A stretch of 21,591 bases of DNA from an uncultured Peptococcaceae bacterium (GTDB lineage Bacteria > Bacillota > Peptococcia > Peptococcales > Peptococcaceae): the NCBI GenBank assembly GCA_902492275.1, contig CABUKW010000040.1:1-21591 (forward strand). The letters run 5' to 3'. The position numbers and the translations under genes were made by a program. This document shows, one piece after another, positions 7,244 to 15,419 of this stretch (the first letter of the stretch is position 1; each line of letters opens with the position of its first letter). The notes beneath the pieces were generated by a model. It was given only the letters and a program-made list of their open reading frames with translations. It was not told the origin of the DNA and did not search any database.

Positions 7244-8176
7244 ATGGATTGGTGGATTTCCTTTTTTTCGGCGGCTGTTGTTGCCGGTACGCCGTTGTTG
7301 TTTGCCACATTGGGCGGAATTTTTAGCGAGCGGGCCGGACACACCAATTTGGGTGTGGAGGGCATGATGATTATGGGGGCTGTAATCGGTTTTTCGGTGG
7401 CGCTGCATACCTCCAATGCGCTGCTGGCTATGGCTATGGCCGCCATTGCAGGCGCTGCAGGCGCGCTGATTTATGCGTTGCTGACGGTAACGCTGCGGGC
7501 TAATCAGGTTGTAACAGGGTTGACGCTGACCATTTTTGGCACTGGATTTGCCAATTTTGTGGGCCAATCTATGGTGGGCCAGTCTACACCGGTTGCAGTA
7601 AAAGCTTTTTTCAGCAGCATTTCTATCCCGCTGCTGAGCAAAATTCCTGTGTTGGGGCCAGTCTTTTTTCAGAAAGACATCTTTATCTATGTGGGCTATG
7701 GACTGGTGATTTTGTCCGGCTTGTATCTGTATAAAACCCAGATTGGCTTGAATTTGCGGGCGATTGGGGAAAATCCGGCGGCTGCCGATGCGGCCAGCGT
7801 GCCGGTGACATTGTATAAATATTTGCACCTTTTGTGGGGCGGTGCGCTGTGCGGTTTGGGCGGCGCTTACCTGTCGCTGGTATATGTGCAATCCTGGCAG
7901 ACCAGCATTACAGCTGGCATGGGCTGGATTGCGGTGGCGTTGGTCATCTTCTCTACCTGGAATCCTTATAAGGTGTTTCTTTCCGCTTATTTATTCGGCG
8001 GCTTGAGTATTTTAGGCTTTCGGCTGCAGAGCGCCGGTATTCACATTTCACAGCATTTGCTGGATATGGCGCCCTATGTGGTGACCATTGTGGTGCTGGT
8101 GGCGCTTTCCATGGATGAGCGCAAAAGCGCTGGACCGAAAAGCTTGGGTACCCCCTATTTTCGGGAAGAACGGTAA
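7244..8176 (+). CDS. BMP/nucleoside ABC transporter permease, second subunit
   Basis: A 310-residue membrane protein with eight to ten hydrophobic segments, the second pore subunit. ATG 7244 directly follows the stop of the first permease, with AAAGGAGG at 7229-7236. Landmarks of the family are 'LGGIFSERAGHTNLGVEGMM' near residue 22 (Glu-Arg-x-Gly plus Asn-Leu-Gly-x-Glu-Gly), 'ANQVVTGLTLTIFG' and the coupling segment 'RAIGENPAAADAASV'. It is related to B. subtilis YufQ/NupQ. As the last gene of the operon it runs into a strong bidirectional terminator. Confidence 0.93.
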   Translation: MDWWISFFSAAVVAGTPLLFATLGGIFSERAGHTNLGVEGMMIMGAVIGFSVALHTSNALLAMAMAAIAGAAGALIYALLTVTLRANQVVTGLTLTIFGTGFANFVGQSMVGQSTPVAVKAFFSSISIPLLSKIPVLGPVFFQKDIFIYVGYGLVILSGLYLYKTQIGLNLRAIGENPAAADAASVPVTLYKYLHLLWGGALCGLGGAYLSLVYVQSWQTSITAGMGWIAVALVIFSTWNPYKVFLSAYLFGGLSILGFRLQSAGIHISQHLLDMAPYVVTIVVLVALSMDERKSAGPKSLGTPYFREER

Positions 8177-8182
8177 TATATC

Positions 8183-8223
8183 AAAAAGAAATCGCAGGTC
8201 TGCACGGCCTGCGATTTCTTTTT
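8183..8223. terminator. Bidirectional terminator between the BMP operon and the MFS gene
   Basis: A 16-bp perfect stem pairs 8183-8198 with 8208-8223 around a 9-base loop. It has A-rich left and T-rich right flanks, so it ends with a U-run on both strands. It separates two convergent genes; its right end overlaps the stop codon of the minus-strand MFS gene. Confidence 0.9.
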
Positions 8224-9391
8224 ATGGTGCGGTATCAGGATCCTCTGGTAAAATGACGGTGGATAGAGCCGCCGCCATACAGATTGCCGCCAAAATCCAC
8301 ATTACAGTGTCAACGCCGTGTTGATCGCCGACGATCCCTAGCAAGGGCGACACTACGCCGCCAAAGGAGGAAGCAAGCCCCATGGTAATGCCGCTGGCTA
8401 AACCGATATGATTGGGCAGCAGCTTTTGTCCCAGTACCACCGACGGGCTATAGGCCAAGTTCAGGGCAACAGCGGCAGGCACCAGCAGAAAAGCAGACAA
8501 CAGCAAGGAACGGCTGTAGGCAATAAGCAGCATGCAGGGCACCAAAGCCAGCAAGCCGATGCGAATGACTTTGCGGAACCCCAGTCGGTCAGCGATGCGT
8601 CCGCCAAACAGAGTGGCCAGCGCACCGGAGATGGCGATAATGGTAGTGCTTAATCCTGATATTTGCTCTGATTGCAGTAATACCGACAGCCAGAACAAGG
8701 GAATAAAGGAATTCATGGTGGCCATAATGGCAGAACGCAGCACCGTTACGCCCGATAAGCGCAGAAAGCCATTCCAATCGTCTTTTTGCCCTTTACTGAG
8801 CGCCGCTGCAACCTGCTGCTGTCCTTCCTCGGCAAACTGCAAAAATCGATTGTTCAGCAATAAAAGCCACAGTGCCGCCGGAATGGTGGGCAGCAACAAA
8901 ATGGCCGTGCCTGCCATGCCAAACTGACTGATGGCAAATACAATGAGTACAGGTCCGACAAAGCCAGCCAGATTGCCGCCGAAGGAAAAGTTGCTGACCC
9001 CTTTGCCCTTAGATTTCCCAGCTACAAAGTTGGCCAGCCGTCCCGCATCGGGATGATAGATGGCAGACCCGATGCTGCTGATGGAAACCGCCGCAAGCAT
9101 GGTATAGTAATTGTCCAGAAAGCCCAAGCTGGCGATCCCTAATCCGGACAGAAAAACGCCTAAGGCCATCAGCCATGGACGATTCTTGCGGTCAGCCATG
9201 GCGCCCAAGATTGGTTGGGTAATGGCGCTGAATAAACTCATGGCGAACATCAACCCCGCTGCTGCAGTATAGGACATGCCTTTTTGGGTGACTAAGAAGG
9301 GCAGCATGGCGGAAAGGGCGAAAAAGCATAAATCGGCGCACAAATGGCCCAGCATCATAATATAACTGTAAGCTTCTTTTTTGAATTGCAT
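8222..9391 (-). CDS. MFS exporter, fosmidomycin-resistance (Fsr) type
   Basis: A 389-residue inner-membrane antiporter with about 12 hydrophobic helices. The N-terminal 'GHLCADLCFFALSAMLPFLV', the motif-A-like 'GAMADRKNRPW' between helices 2 and 3, and 'SIGSAIYHPDAGRLA' (the Ser/Gly-x-G-S-A-x-x-H-P motif) are characteristic of the fosmidomycin-resistance subfamily. A second motif-A-like 'GGRIADRLGFRK' appears after the central loop (about residues 195-205), as expected of a duplicated MFS fold. Members export fosmidomycin or other small compounds; the true substrate here is unknown. The ATG is preceded on its strand by GAGG. It is transcribed alone from a promoter in the 9392-9588 gap. Confidence 0.85.
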   Translation of the reverse strand: MQFKKEAYSYIMMLGHLCADLCFFALSAMLPFLVTQKGMSYTAAAGLMFAMSLFSAITQPILGAMADRKNRPWLMALGVFLSGLGIASLGFLDNYYTMLAAVSISSIGSAIYHPDAGRLANFVAGKSKGKGVSNFSFGGNLAGFVGPVLIVFAISQFGMAGTAILLLPTIPAALWLLLLNNRFLQFAEEGQQQVAAALSKGQKDDWNGFLRLSGVTVLRSAIMATMNSFIPLFWLSVLLQSEQISGLSTTIIAISGALATLFGGRIADRLGFRKVIRIGLLALVPCMLLIAYSRSLLLSAFLLVPAAVALNLAYSPSVVLGQKLLPNHIGLASGITMGLASSFGGVVSPLLGIVGDQHGVDTVMWILAAICMAAALSTVILPEDPDTAP

Positions 9392-9430
9392 CGTATATTC
9401 CTCAAATCTGACAAAATAATCATGTCATTC

Positions 9431-9458
9431 ATTTTATCATATTTAAACAATTTTTCAA
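9431..9458 (-). promoter_or_regulatory. Probable promoter of the MFS exporter
   Basis: On the minus strand TTGAAA (9458-9453) and TAAAAT (9436-9431) are 16 bases apart, about 40 bases upstream of the ATG. The region is AT-rich, so chance similarity is possible. Confidence 0.5.
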
Positions 9459-9509
9459 CTAAAACCGCATTGTGCGAAGAAGCATTAAGAAAGAATATTG
9501 GACTGGGCC

Positions 9510-9539
9510 TTGCAGCAAACGAAAAGTTTTTTATATAAT
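9510..9539 (+). promoter_or_regulatory. Probable promoter of the DUF1848 gene
   Basis: TTGCAG at 9510-9515 and a consensus TATAAT at 9534-9539 are separated by 18 bases. They sit about 50 bases before the start codon at 9589. Confidence 0.6.
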
Positions 9540-9588
9540 AAAGGAACAAATGTTTTAGGCAGATTTCAGAAAGAAAGCAGGTGTGAGG

Positions 9589-10530
9589 ATGTTTCTCAAT
9601 GTGAGTGGACGAACCGATATTGCCGCCTACTATTCAGATTGGCTGATGCAGCGCATCCGGGAAGGCTATGTGTTGTCCCGCAATCCGTTGTTTCCCAATA
9701 AGGTGTATCGCTATCGGCTGACGCCGGATGTGGTGGACTGCATTATTTTTTGTACGAAAAATCCGGCTCCTATGCTGCCGCACCTGCAGGAACTGAAAGC
9801 GCGGGGTTTTGCGGTGTTTTTTCATGTGACCATGACCAGCTATGGGCAGGACATAGAACCGCGGGTGCCAGAATATCATCAGGTCATGGAAACCTTTCAG
9901 CAACTTTCCCGTTTGGTGGGAAAGGACAATCTGTGTTGGCGTTATGACCCCATTTTAATCACGGAAACCTATTCGGTAGAGCATCATTTGCGCTGTTTTG
10001 CCGAAATGATGGCGGCGCTGGCGCCCTACACCAATTTTTGCATTTTCAGCTTTGTGCAGCTATATCAAAAGTTAGCTGTCAGCTTTCCAGAATTGCGAGT
10101 TGTATCTGCTGCCGATAAAAAACTGCTCTTGGCCGGTATGGGACAGATTGCCCGCCAATATGGCATGGGCCTGCAGACCTGTGGCGATGGCAACGATTAT
10201 ACCGCTTATGGCATCCGGCAATCAGGCTGCATTACAGCGCCCATCATGGAAAAGGCTCTTGGGCGGCAGCTAAAACCGCTGCGGCCCAAGCCTTCCCGCA
10301 ACGGCTGCGGCTGTCTGCCCAATCACGACATTGGCGCTTATGATACTTGTCCCAACGGCTGTCGCTATTGCTATGCCACGAAGGACCATACCTTGGCGCT
10401 GCGTAATTATCGGCGGCATAATCCCCAATCACCCTTGCTGCTGGGCCAACTGCAATCAGAAGATGAAATTGTCGACGCCCGACAGGAACGCTTCACCAAG
10501 CCGGTGCAGCAGCTGACGTTGGAGTGGTAG
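9589..10530 (+). CDS. DUF1848 family protein with C-terminal cysteine cluster
   Basis: A 313-residue soluble protein. I recognise the DUF1848 pattern: N-terminal 'NVSGRTDIAAYYSDW' and 'REGYVLSRNPLFPNKV', then 'VVDCIIFCTKNPAPML', 'GYGQDIEP'-like and 'WRYDPILI'. The C-terminal end is Cys-rich: Cys 240, 242, 254, 258 and 261 in the run from CGC to CRYCYA. That cluster could hold an iron-sulfur centre or zinc, and the 'C-x3-C-x2-C' spacing (254/258/261) recalls radical-SAM or photolyase-like enzymes, although it is at the wrong end for a classic radical SAM domain. ATG 9589 is preferred over GTG 9583 because family members begin right before the 'VS-x-R-T-D-I' motif. The function of the family is not established to my knowledge. 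Monocistronic. Confidence 0.88.
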   Translation: MFLNVSGRTDIAAYYSDWLMQRIREGYVLSRNPLFPNKVYRYRLTPDVVDCIIFCTKNPAPMLPHLQELKARGFAVFFHVTMTSYGQDIEPRVPEYHQVMETFQQLSRLVGKDNLCWRYDPILITETYSVEHHLRCFAEMMAALAPYTNFCIFSFVQLYQKLAVSFPELRVVSAADKKLLLAGMGQIARQYGMGLQTCGDGNDYTAYGIRQSGCITAPIMEKALGRQLKPLRPKPSRNGCGCLPNHDIGAYDTCPNGCRYCYATKDHTLALRNYRRHNPQSPLLLGQLQSEDEIVDARQERFTKPVQQLTLEW

Positions 10531-10555
10531 CGTGCAATATATATCAGAAATAGAA

Positions 10556-10612
10556 AACGAAAAGAGCTTTATGAAGCACACATAAGTTACGCTTCATAAA
10601 GCTCTTTTCGTT
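10556..10612. terminator. Perfect 22-bp stem, bidirectional terminator between DUF1848 and LysR genes
   Basis: Bases 10556-10577 pair without mismatch with 10591-10612 around a 13-base loop. The arms carry AAAAG/CTTTT runs, and the right end overlaps the stop codon of the convergent LysR gene. It can terminate transcription in both directions. It also marks the left edge of the AT-richer block. Confidence 0.8.
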
Positions 10613-11567
10613 AGTATATTTGCTCCATTGTTTTTCCATAAGCTTGTCGAAAGATTGTGGTGATAGTTTGGCCCAACGAAGTCTCACATAATTCTTTTTT
10701 GATGTAAACTGCTGTTGCAATGCGGATGGGGATATCCAACGGAATGGAAACCAGATTATCTTGCGTAAGGGGATTGGCCCATAGCATACCCTGGGCAGAA
10801 GGCACAGAGATGACGCATTGCTGACCAAAAATGAGCAATTCATGTGCAGTAGAGACAATATTTGTGTAGGAAACAATGTTGAGTTTGACATGGTTTTCTA
10901 TACAAACCTGGGCTACGTTAGAGATACTGGAGTCGTGCGAAAATACCAATAATGGAATTGTTTCCAGTACAGAACGGGAAATGGATTTATGTTGCGCATA
11001 AGGGCTATTTTTATTGGTGATTAATTCTAGCTTTTCGACATACAGAACAAAAAGATGGTAATTGGCGGCAGCTCTACTGTGGTTCAATAGGTAATTATAG
11101 TCATTTTGAATAAAAATAAGGTCATACTGGATAGATGTATTGGCAGCCTGCAGACATTCATTCATATTCAGTTCATAACTGCTGGTGGTTACATGATGAC
11201 CATAAGACATAATATTGTGCAGCAATGGGTTGAATACTAGATCCAGACTGCTGGATAAAGCGACATTTAATTGATAGCTTTGTGTTGCGTCGTTATAGAA
11301 AAGTGATTGGTGTCTGGTATGGAACGTATGCTGCATCTTTTGGTATTCATTGTATACGGCGACAGCAAAACTATAAACGATTTCTCCATCGGCAGTGAGT
11401 GTTACACCTTTGGAATTACGTAAAAAGATAGTGATATTTAACTCTTTTTCTAATTGCTGAATAGAGCGGCTTAGATTTTGGTGCGTCATATGTAAATATT
11501 GGGCTGCGATATTGAAACTGCCCCACTGCTGGATTTGAATTAATTGTTCGAGTTGTTCTAACCGCAT
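10611..11567 (-). CDS. LysR-type transcriptional regulator
   Basis: A 318-residue DNA-binding regulator. The N-terminal winged helix-turn-helix (residues 1-60) is clear: 'EQLIQIQQWGSFNIAAQYLH', 'THQNLSRSIQQLEKELN' and 'FLRNSKGVTLTADGE'. The rest (about 90-310) should be the two-lobed effector-binding domain; it is divergent and gives no clue to the ligand. AGGAGG precedes the ATG on its strand. It is divergent from the hydrolase/transporter genes, the classic arrangement for a regulator of the neighbouring operon. Coding sequence is noticeably AT-richer than flanking genes such as DUF1848, suggesting a different origin. Confidence 0.92.
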   Translation of the reverse strand: MRLEQLEQLIQIQQWGSFNIAAQYLHMTHQNLSRSIQQLEKELNITIFLRNSKGVTLTADGEIVYSFAVAVYNEYQKMQHTFHTRHQSLFYNDATQSYQLNVALSSSLDLVFNPLLHNIMSYGHHVTTSSYELNMNECLQAANTSIQYDLIFIQNDYNYLLNHSRAAANYHLFVLYVEKLELITNKNSPYAQHKSISRSVLETIPLLVFSHDSSISNVAQVCIENHVKLNIVSYTNIVSTAHELLIFGQQCVISVPSAQGMLWANPLTQDNLVSIPLDIPIRIATAVYIKKELCETSLGQTITTIFRQAYGKTMEQIY

Positions 11568-11607
11568 AAAGGGTCCTCCTGGAGATACTTATGATTCGTA
11601 TAGCATG

Positions 11608-11636
11608 ATTATAAAGGATTTTGTTCAAAATTGCAA
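11608..11636 (-). promoter_or_regulatory. Promoter of the LysR gene
   Basis: On the minus strand TTGCAA (11636-11631) and consensus TATAAT (11613-11608) are 17 bases apart, about 40 bases upstream of the start codon. The -35 lies inside the palindromes listed next, so the regulator could repress itself. Confidence 0.65.
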
Positions 11637-11649
11637 TTTGCTGCAAATT
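11628..11649. promoter_or_regulatory. Candidate LysR operator: overlapping palindromes
   Basis: AAATTGCAATTT (11628-11639) is a perfect 12-base palindrome. It overlaps AATTTGC-T-GCAAATT (11635-11649). Together they also give TTGCA-N6-TGCAA, of the T-N11-A kind bound by LysR proteins. The centre is about 73 bases upstream of the start expected from a TATACT at 11700-11705 for the hydrolase gene. Confidence 0.5.
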
Positions 11650-11749
11650 TTTTGTGATGAGTGGCAAAATACTTGCTATTCATAAATTATTTTAATGAGT
11701 ATACTGATTATAGTATCGATACGACATATAAATAAAGGAGCGTGACAAT

Positions 11750-13810
11750 ATGACGAAACGAGAAGTTATCAGCGATAAAATTTTAGTCTTGGGTTTGGAC
11801 GGTTTGGACGCAAGACTTTTAAAAAAATATGTTGATGAGGGAAAGCTTCCGAATTTCAAAAAATATATTGAACGGGGTGCGCAGAGAGATGACCTGGTTT
11901 TATTGGGGGCGCAGCCAACTGTAACGCCGGCCCAATGGACGACATTAGGAACAGGCGCCTATCCTTGTACACATGGTGTAACTGATTTTTTTGCACCTGC
12001 TGAGGATCTGGACGGACAAGCTTACAACTTTGATTCCCGTAATTGTGCTGCGGAACCTATCTGGAATTGTTTTGCAGAGTCGGGGAAAAAGACGCTGGTG
12101 TTTCATTGGCCTGGTTCAGCCTGGCCGCCAACCAGCGACAGTCCGAATTTACATGTAGTAGATGGCACTACGCCGGGCAGTGTGGCTTATGGGGCAGCTA
12201 CTGTAGAGACAGAATTTTTATTAGGCGCCAGTACACAAATTCCTGAACTTACCTTTCGGGTGAAAGTGGCCAGCAATGCCAGCGCGCCCTGTGTGGTGGA
12301 AGGATTGACCAAAGAAGAAACGACTGGCAGCGAAGATGATGTGAACCAAGCAGAGGCTTCTGCCGATTCCTACATGGTGCCGGTGAATCATAATTATGTT
12401 ATGAACGAAATGGAAGGTATGGGCGGCTTTATCGGCGCTAATCTGGATATGGTTCAATCGCCGATTAAAGAAGCTGCAGGCTGGACCAATGCGCCAGAAG
12501 ATGCAAAAGAATTTTATTTGCTGTTATCCAGCGGCAGAATTCGCAGACCCGGTTTGATTTTGAGAAATCGGGAAACTGGGAAATATGATTCGATTGCAGT
12601 GTACAAATCTAAAAAGGAAACGGAACCGATTTTTACAGCAAAAAACAAAGACTTGGTGGCCAATGTTATCGACCAGGGTTTTAAAGGGGAAGATATTCCT
12701 TGCAGGGCGATTCGCAATTTTAAGATTTTAGAAATCGCTGAGGACGGCACGAAGCTCCGGATGCATATTTCCGGCGCTATGGATATTGATAATGATAGTG
12801 TATGGCATCCAACCTCCTTATATCAAGAAGTGGTAGATAACGTGGGATATCCGCCACCAACCAGCAATTTAGGCAGTCAGGATGTAGAACAAATTAAGGA
12901 TTGTATGTTTGAAAACTGGAACGTCAATTTGGAGTGGCATGCTAATACATTGAACTATCTGATGGATAATGGCGGTTATCATGCAGTATTTTCTCATTTT
13001 CATGCGTTAGACTTACAGGCGCATATGATTGTACGGTTTATGACGGATAAAAAGATTGGCAACTGGACCAATAAAGTCGCGCCAGAATGGTATTGCAAGA
13101 TGATGGAAGATTTGTATGTTCAGGAAGATGAATATGTAGGCAGATTTCTGCATTATCTGGACGAAGGCTGGACCATTATGATTATTTCTGACCACGCTTT
13201 GACCTGCCCGCAGCACACGCCGCCAATGTTAGCTGATATGAGCGGCTTGAATACGGTTGTGATGGAAGAATTGGGCTATACGGTGTTAAAGCGGGATGAA
13301 AATGGAAAACGGCTGCGAGAAGTGGACTGGTCTAAAACGAAAGCAGTAAATAACCGCGCCTGCCATATTTCCATCAATTTAAAAGGACGGGATCCGCATG
13401 GTATTGTAGAACCAGAGGACAAATATGAACTGGAAGAACAGATTATGACAGATTTGTATGGTCTGCGCGATGCTCGTACTGGCAAACGGGTGGTTGCGCT
13501 GGCATTGCGCAATAAAGATGCCGTTTTGCTGGGCCTAGGCGGTCCGAAATCCGGCGATATCTGCTTCTGGACAGCGGAAGGCTATAACTACGACCATACC
13601 GACGGATTATCGACAACCTGGGGAGATGCCGATACCTCATTGTCTCCTGCCTTTATCGCGGCTGGAAAAGGGTTGAAAAAAGGCTATACGACAGACCGTA
13701 TCATCCGTCAGGTAGATGTCGTGCCGACAGTGGCCGTTTTGGGCGGCGTTCGGTTCCCTGCGCAATGTGAAGGTGCGCCAGTCTATCAGATTTTTGAAGA
13801 AGAAATTTAA
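11750..13810 (+). CDS. Alkaline-phosphatase-superfamily hydrolase (phosphodiesterase/nucleotide pyrophosphatase-like)
   Basis: A 686-residue metal-dependent hydrolase, probably of phosphate diesters or related esters. The complete two-metal site is visible: Asp17 in 'LGLDGLD', nucleophile Thr59 in 'PTVTPAQWTT' followed by the 'LGTGAYPCTHG' strand, Asp421 and His425 in 'HALDLQAH', Asp481-His482 in 'ISDHA', and His616 in 'YDHTDG'. There is no signal peptide, so it should act in the cytoplasm. The span between the nucleophile and Asp421 (about 360 residues) is long and holds the substrate-selecting part. AAAGGAG at 11734-11740 supports ATG 11750. First gene of the LysR-controlled set, followed by an anion carrier. 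A sulfatase is less likely because the usual Cys/Ser-x-Pro-x-Arg motif is missing; a phosphoglycerate-mutase-like or phosphonate-type activity cannot be excluded. Confidence 0.85.
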   Translation: MTKREVISDKILVLGLDGLDARLLKKYVDEGKLPNFKKYIERGAQRDDLVLLGAQPTVTPAQWTTLGTGAYPCTHGVTDFFAPAEDLDGQAYNFDSRNCAAEPIWNCFAESGKKTLVFHWPGSAWPPTSDSPNLHVVDGTTPGSVAYGAATVETEFLLGASTQIPELTFRVKVASNASAPCVVEGLTKEETTGSEDDVNQAEASADSYMVPVNHNYVMNEMEGMGGFIGANLDMVQSPIKEAAGWTNAPEDAKEFYLLLSSGRIRRPGLILRNRETGKYDSIAVYKSKKETEPIFTAKNKDLVANVIDQGFKGEDIPCRAIRNFKILEIAEDGTKLRMHISGAMDIDNDSVWHPTSLYQEVVDNVGYPPPTSNLGSQDVEQIKDCMFENWNVNLEWHANTLNYLMDNGGYHAVFSHFHALDLQAHMIVRFMTDKKIGNWTNKVAPEWYCKMMEDLYVQEDEYVGRFLHYLDEGWTIMIISDHALTCPQHTPPMLADMSGLNTVVMEELGYTVLKRDENGKRLREVDWSKTKAVNNRACHISINLKGRDPHGIVEPEDKYELEEQIMTDLYGLRDARTGKRVVALALRNKDAVLLGLGGPKSGDICFWTAEGYNYDHTDGLSTTWGDADTSLSPAFIAAGKGLKKGYTTDRIIRQVDVVPTVAVLGGVRFPAQCEGAPVYQIFEEEI

Positions 13811-13830
13811 AAGCCGTTTAAGGTGTATTG

Positions 13831-13875
13831 CAACACGTTTCGCCCTGCATAACAGCAGAGCGAAACGGTTGTTTT
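13831..13875 (+). terminator. Intercistronic stem-loop with T tract between hydrolase and transporter genes
   Basis: CGTTTCGC (13836-13843) pairs with GCGAAACG (13860-13867). The stem continues inward with CTGC/GCAG around an ATAACA loop, and outward with CAAC/GTTG across a one-base bulge. TTTT follows at 13872-13875. It lies in the 84-base gap between the two genes and ends just before the transporter's ribosome site. It may lower read-through into the transporter gene or protect the upstream mRNA end. Confidence 0.65.
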
Positions 13876-13894
13876 CAGAAGAGGAGATGATTCT

Positions 13895-15346
13895 ATGTCG
13901 ACCACAGCAAAAAATAAAAATACAGCCTATTATATCAATTCTATTATTTGTGTTGCAATAATGTTATTGTTTGGCTTTCTTCCTTCTCCAGTGGAAACCA
14001 TTTCGCCATTGGGTATGAGAATTTTGGGAATCTTTCTGGGTCTTATTTATGGTTGGATTTTTGTTGATTTAATCTGGCCCAGCTTTTTAAGCTTTGTGAT
14101 GTTAGGGTTTTCTGGCTCCATGACAGTGACGGAAGCGTTTACAGAAGGTATGGGCGCTACCTTATATCTACAATTATTTATGTTGTTTTTTGTGGCAGCG
14201 TATTTTGATAAATGCGGTTTGACAGAATATATTGCAGAGTGGTTTGTCAGCCGCAAGGTGAATGTCGGACGGCCCTGGCTGTTTACATTTATGCTGTTCC
14301 TTTGCGTGATTGTCATGTCTTGTACCGTTGGTTATATTGCGGGCGTTTTGATTCTTTGGAGCATTTTTTATAAAGTATGTGGGATTTATGGCTTTAAACT
14401 GGGAGATAAATATGTAGGGTTTGTCATTGGCGGTTTGATGTATGTAGGCGTTATGAGTACCATCCTGTTTCCATTCACATCTTTTGGTATCATTGTGCAG
14501 GGGTTGGTTCGCACTGGTATTGGTACTGACGCAGTATTGCCGCTTGGACCATGGATTGCTTTAAATGTTTTTATTGTGTTTGCTTTGATTTTGCTCTACA
14601 TGGCGTTTGGCAAATTTATTTTAAAGATTGATTTATCGGCAATGAAAACAGGCGGCGATGATTTTGCCCAGATGCGCGAGAAGAAAATGTCTCATAAACA
14701 AAAGGTTGGTTTTATCTATCTGATTGTGTTTATGCTCATGTTGATGGGAGGTACTGTTTTTCCGGCACCGCTGCAGGGTTGGTTTGCCAACTTAGGCGTA
14801 CTTGGAACCTGCGCACTCTGTATCGTGGGTATGGTGTTTGTTCGTAACGAGGAGGGTATTAGCAAATTTACCATCAATGATTTAAAGCAGGGTATCAGTT
14901 GGGAAACCTTGATTTTAATGGCTGCCACAATGCCTCTGGCGACAGCGCTGGAATCTGATGAAGCAGGTATCATCAGTACCATTGTCGCTTGGCTGACGAA
15001 CACCTTTGCAGGATATAGTCCGGCGATTTTCTTGATTGCCGTTGTGCTAATTTTTGGACTTTTAACGCAGGTCGTACACAATATGGTTCTGTTGGTGATT
15101 TTCACACCGGTTCTTTGCAAAACCTGTTTGGGACTGGGGATTAGTCCCTGGTTGTTTGGAATTTTAATCTGTCTGGCGCTGCAGAGTGCGGTAGCTACAC
15201 CGGCAGCTAGCTGTCAGGCGGCGATGGTATTTGCCAACACGGAATGGATTACGACAAAGCAAGCTTATGTCAACAGTATTGCGTTTGTGATTTTCAGTTC
15301 CATCGTATTGATTGCGGCAATTCCTATTGGAATGATACTTTTTTAA
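13895..15346 (+). CDS. DASS/SLC13-like anion transporter
   Basis: A 483-residue inner-membrane protein with about 11-12 hydrophobic helices. The N-terminal 'ISPLGMRILGIFLGLIYGW' and the second-half 'SWETLILMAATMPLATALE' are typical of the divalent anion:sodium symporter (SLC13) and related ion-transporter families. These carriers usually move dicarboxylates, sulfate or similar anions with sodium. The two expected helix-hairpin Ser-Asn-Thr motifs are not canonical here; the matching places read 'PFTSFGIIVQ' and 'VVHNMVLLVIFTPV', so the substrate may be unusual. GAGGAG (13881-13886) precedes the ATG. From the context I infer that it imports the anionic substrate of the upstream hydrolase or exports its product. 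Confidence 0.8.
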   Translation: MSTTAKNKNTAYYINSIICVAIMLLFGFLPSPVETISPLGMRILGIFLGLIYGWIFVDLIWPSFLSFVMLGFSGSMTVTEAFTEGMGATLYLQLFMLFFVAAYFDKCGLTEYIAEWFVSRKVNVGRPWLFTFMLFLCVIVMSCTVGYIAGVLILWSIFYKVCGIYGFKLGDKYVGFVIGGLMYVGVMSTILFPFTSFGIIVQGLVRTGIGTDAVLPLGPWIALNVFIVFALILLYMAFGKFILKIDLSAMKTGGDDFAQMREKKMSHKQKVGFIYLIVFMLMLMGGTVFPAPLQGWFANLGVLGTCALCIVGMVFVRNEEGISKFTINDLKQGISWETLILMAATMPLATALESDEAGIISTIVAWLTNTFAGYSPAIFLIAVVLIFGLLTQVVHNMVLLVIFTPVLCKTCLGLGISPWLFGILICLALQSAVATPAASCQAAMVFANTEWITTKQAYVNSIAFVIFSSIVLIAAIPIGMILF

Positions 15347-15354
15347 CAAATGAT

Positions 15355-15367
15355 ACATGCTGCATGT
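15355..15367. repeat. Short palindrome before the orphan gene
   Basis: ACATGC-T-GCATGT is a 13-base inverted repeat with one central base, 53 bases before the start of the next gene. It could be an operator or chance. Confidence 0.35.
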
Positions 15368-15419
15368 TATGTCCGTTATTATGATATAAATGCAGCTATT
15401 TTTATGGAGGCGTATAGAT

